A DNA stretch of 6,895 nt, from NCBI GenBank assembly GCA_030643515.1, contig DAOWLH010000011.1, positions 1 through 6,895 on the forward strand, in the 5' to 3' direction. Shown in pieces: positions 5,219 to 6,895 of the stretch. Below the pieces are notes generated by a model. It saw only the letters and a list, made by a program, of their open reading frames with translations. It ran no database searches and was not told the origin of the DNA. A program made the translations under genes and the position numbers. Source of the DNA: Dehalococcoidia bacterium. Its GTDB lineage: Bacteria > Chloroflexota > Dehalococcoidia > Dehalococcoidales > DAOWLH01. Each line of letters starts with the position of its first letter. Positions within the stretch are counted from its first letter, which is position 1.

Positions 5219-6700
5219 ATGACCAGCAGACTGGAACGTATAACACAACAGCGATTGGAGAAGATTAAACGCATTAAAGCTAGCGGTATTGACCCTTATC
5301 CGCACCGCTACCACCGAAGACATACTACCGAGCAGTCGGTGGCTTTGCTTGGAAAGCAAGAAGCCTCGGACAAAATAGAGCATCTGGTAGTTAGCGTTGC
5401 CGGGCGTGTTATGGCCAAGCGAAAAATGGGCAAGAGCGCCTTCTTTGATATCCGCGACGGCTCAGGGAAAATCCAGTTGCTGTTTCAGGATATTAACAGG
5501 TACGATGAAAATCAAATCAAGCTATTTAATGATTTAGACATCGGCGATTTTATCGGGGTTGATGGCAATCTACTTCGAACAAAGAGCGGAGAACCTACCG
5601 TTTTGGTAGCAGAATTTACCCTGTTGGCCAAGTCGCTACGGCCGCTGCCAGAGAAATGGCACGGGCTTGGCGATATTGACACCCGCCACCGTCAGCGCTA
5701 CCTGGATTTAATCAGCAACCCGGAAGTAAGGGAAACCTTTCTGGTGCGCAGCCGGGTTATTGCGGCCATACGTGAGTTTCTGGGTAAGCGTGACTTTCTT
5801 GAGGTGGAGACGCCGGTACTGCAACCTTCGGCTGGAGGAGCGCTCGCCCGGCCATTCATCACTCACCACCATGCCCTCAACCAGGATTTCTATCTGAGAA
5901 TTGCCATGGAGCTTCACCTTAAGCGGTTGATTGTCGGCGGTTTTGACAGGGTCTACGAGCTGGGCCGAATCTTTCGCAACGAGGGCATCTCTACCAGGCA
6001 TAACCCGGAGTTCACCATGCTGGAGAGCTACCAGGCCTATGCCGATTATAATGACGTTATGAATATGCTGGAGGAAATGGTGTCCGGCATCGTTAAGAAA
6101 GTTACCGGCAGTTATCGGGTTAAATTTGGCGAAGATACAATAGATTTCAAAAAGCCATGGCAGCGGTTGGAGCTGCGTCAGGCGGTCGCCGAGTATAGCG
6201 GGATAGATTTCGTCCACTACCCCGATGCCGACCTGCTGCGGGCAAGGATGCAGGAGAAGGGCCTGGAGGTGGACCCGGAAAAGGACTGGCCGCGGCTGGT
6301 CGACGAGCTGATTTCCACCTTCCTTGAGCCGAAGCTGGTGCAGCCCACCTTTGTTAGAGATTATCCGGTTTCCATGTCGCCTCTGGCCAAGAGGAAGCCG
6401 GGGCAGGAGCGGGTGGTGGAGCGCTTCGAGGCCTTTGCTGGGGGCATGGAGATTGCCAATGCCTTCACCGAGCTCAACGACCCGGTAGAGCAGCGCCAGC
6501 GATTTGTCACGCAGCAGAAGGAGCGGGCAAAAGAAGAGGAGACCGAGGTCATTGACGAGGACTTCCTCACCGCCCTGGAGTACGGCATGCCGCCCACCGG
6601 CGGGCTGGGGGTAGGCATCGACCGCCTGGTGATGCTGCTCACCGGACAGCAGTCTATCCGCGAGGTAATACTCTTTCCACAGCTCAGGGAGAAGCCTTAA
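5219..6700 (+). CDS. lysS: Lysine--tRNA ligase, class II
   Basis: Charges tRNA-Lys with lysine using ATP in the cytoplasm. The 493 residues match bacterial LysRS (about 490-505). The N-terminus RLERITQQRLEKIKRIKASG (4-23) and DPYPHRY are family-typical and support the ATG at 5219, preceded by AGGG (5207-5210). An OB-fold anticodon-binding domain follows (about 57-140, VSVAGRVMAKRKMGKSAFFD). The class II catalytic core has motif 1 around FLEVETPVLQP (193-203), the lysine-specific GGALARPFITHH (206-217), motif 2 GRIFRNEGISTRHNPEFT (249-266), and motif 3 GGLGVGIDRLVML (461-473, R469). All signature residues appear intact. Composition is uneven: by hand count 5221-6180 is about 51% GC and 6181-6660 about 63%. 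The gene follows a 233-base gap with its own candidate promoter. Only 13 bases separate it from the downstream gene, so that gene is probably co-transcribed. Confidence 0.97.
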   Translation: MTSRLERITQQRLEKIKRIKASGIDPYPHRYHRRHTTEQSVALLGKQEASDKIEHLVVSVAGRVMAKRKMGKSAFFDIRDGSGKIQLLFQDINRYDENQIKLFNDLDIGDFIGVDGNLLRTKSGEPTVLVAEFTLLAKSLRPLPEKWHGLGDIDTRHRQRYLDLISNPEVRETFLVRSRVIAAIREFLGKRDFLEVETPVLQPSAGGALARPFITHHHALNQDFYLRIAMELHLKRLIVGGFDRVYELGRIFRNEGISTRHNPEFTMLESYQAYADYNDVMNMLEEMVSGIVKKVTGSYRVKFGEDTIDFKKPWQRLELRQAVAEYSGIDFVHYPDADLLRARMQEKGLEVDPEKDWPRLVDELISTFLEPKLVQPTFVRDYPVSMSPLAKRKPGQERVVERFEAFAGGMEIANAFTELNDPVEQRQRFVTQQKERAKEEETEVIDEDFLTALEYGMPPTGGLGVGIDRLVMLLTGQQSIREVILFPQLREKP

Positions 6701-6705
6701 AGGAG
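6701..6705 (+). promoter_or_regulatory. Ribosome binding site deciding the GTG start of the DUF3795 gene
   Basis: AGGAG lies directly after the lysS stop and 8 bases before the GTG at 6714. It selects this GTG, because the first in-frame ATG comes only at codon 44, after the conserved cysteines. Confidence 0.65.
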
Positions 6706-6713
6706 AAGAGCAA

Positions 6714-6895
6714 GTGACTGAAGACAGGGATTTAATCACCTACTGCGGGCTTCACTGCGGAGACTGTTTTAGTTACAAGGGTAAGATTGCTGATTTAGCC
6801 AGAGACCTCAGAAAAGAATTAAGACAGGCAAAATTCGCGAAGATGGCAGAATCACTTTCTGACATATCCTTCTTTCAGGTCTTCAAAAACTACCC
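6714..6895 (+). CDS. DUF3795-like cysteine-rich protein, 3'-truncated by the window
   Basis: Sixty codons are visible from a GTG start, and the frame stays open to the window edge. The N-terminus has ITYCGLHCGDCFSYKG (8-23) with C11-X3-C15-X2-C18, then a charged helix IADLARDLRKELRQAKFAK (25-43) and ISFFQVFKNY (51-60). The CGLxCxxC motif followed by a KGKIADLA-type helix is what I recall for DUF3795 proteins, small proteins of unknown function common in anaerobic bacteria and archaea. The cysteines probably bind a metal. The X3/X2 spacing resembles the radical SAM cluster motif, but the context does not fit a radical SAM barrel. The gene starts 13 bases after lysS and is likely in the same transcript. 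A functional link to LysRS is not evident. Confidence 0.74.
   Translation, partial: MTEDRDLITYCGLHCGDCFSYKGKIADLARDLRKELRQAKFAKMAESLSDISFFQVFKNY

Noticed and set aside
5708..6739. Long open frame of 343 codons on the minus strand opposite lysS
   Set aside because: It lies almost entirely antisense to a clear LysRS gene. Its translation shows no recognisable domain, and it is explained by codon bias in the GC-rich coding strand.
6744..6767. CX3CX2C in the last gene as a radical SAM cluster motif
   Set aside because: The motif sits at residues 11-18 and is followed by a charged helix rather than barrel strands. The surrounding sequence matches the DUF3795 pattern better.
1..6895. Mobile element, CRISPR array, defence or other novel multi-gene system
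   Set aside because: No transposase, integrase, terminal repeats, regularly spaced repeats or tRNA-like segment was seen. All genes but the two at the edges are conserved housekeeping or repair genes.

Overview
The window is about 6.9 kb of bacterial DNA with every recognisable gene on the + strand. Gene content and order (a tubulin/FtsZ-like gene, then dnaX–ybaB–recR, an AlkD-like repair gene, recO, lysS and a DUF3795 gene), about 50% GC, and frequent GTG/TTG starts suggest a Chloroflexota-type bacterium, perhaps in Dehalococcoidia. That placement is an inference from protein flavour and gene order, not a demonstrated fact. No mobile element, tRNA, rRNA or CRISPR array was seen.

Layout. Positions 2–820 hold the 3' part of an FtsZ/tubulin-superfamily gene whose 5' end lies outside the window. 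It is closed by a strong GC hairpin that looks like an intrinsic terminator. A sigma-70-like promoter lies so close to dnaX (971–2548) that the transcript would be nearly leaderless. dnaX overlaps ybaB by ATGA (2545–2853). After 17 bases comes recR (TTG start, 2871–3482), after 24 bases an AlkD-like DNA alkylation repair gene (3507–4211), and after 3 bases recO (GTG start, 4215–4985). This spacing supports one co-directional DNA replication/repair operon.

The 233-base gap 4986–5218 is the largest non-coding stretch. It carries repeated TGCAATA half-sites, a TATAAT box and a 9-bp hairpin, and leads into lysS (5219–6700). lysS is followed after 13 bases by a DUF3795 gene (GTG start, 6714 to the window end) that is cut off by the window.

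How the genes work together. DnaX is the clamp-loader ATPase of DNA polymerase III. YbaB is a nucleoid-associated DNA-binding protein usually encoded between dnaX and recR. RecR and RecO form the mediator that loads RecA onto SSB-coated gaps. The AlkD-like protein would excise alkylated bases, and the gaps or stalled forks such lesions cause are what RecOR and the polymerase act on. LysRS and the DUF3795 protein belong to a separate, probably independently promoted unit.

I found no convincing undescribed multi-gene system. The points most worth a second look are the divergent tubulin-like protein, the alkylation-repair gene placed between recR and recO, the near-leaderless dnaX, the abrupt GC shift inside lysS, and the structured leader upstream of lysS.
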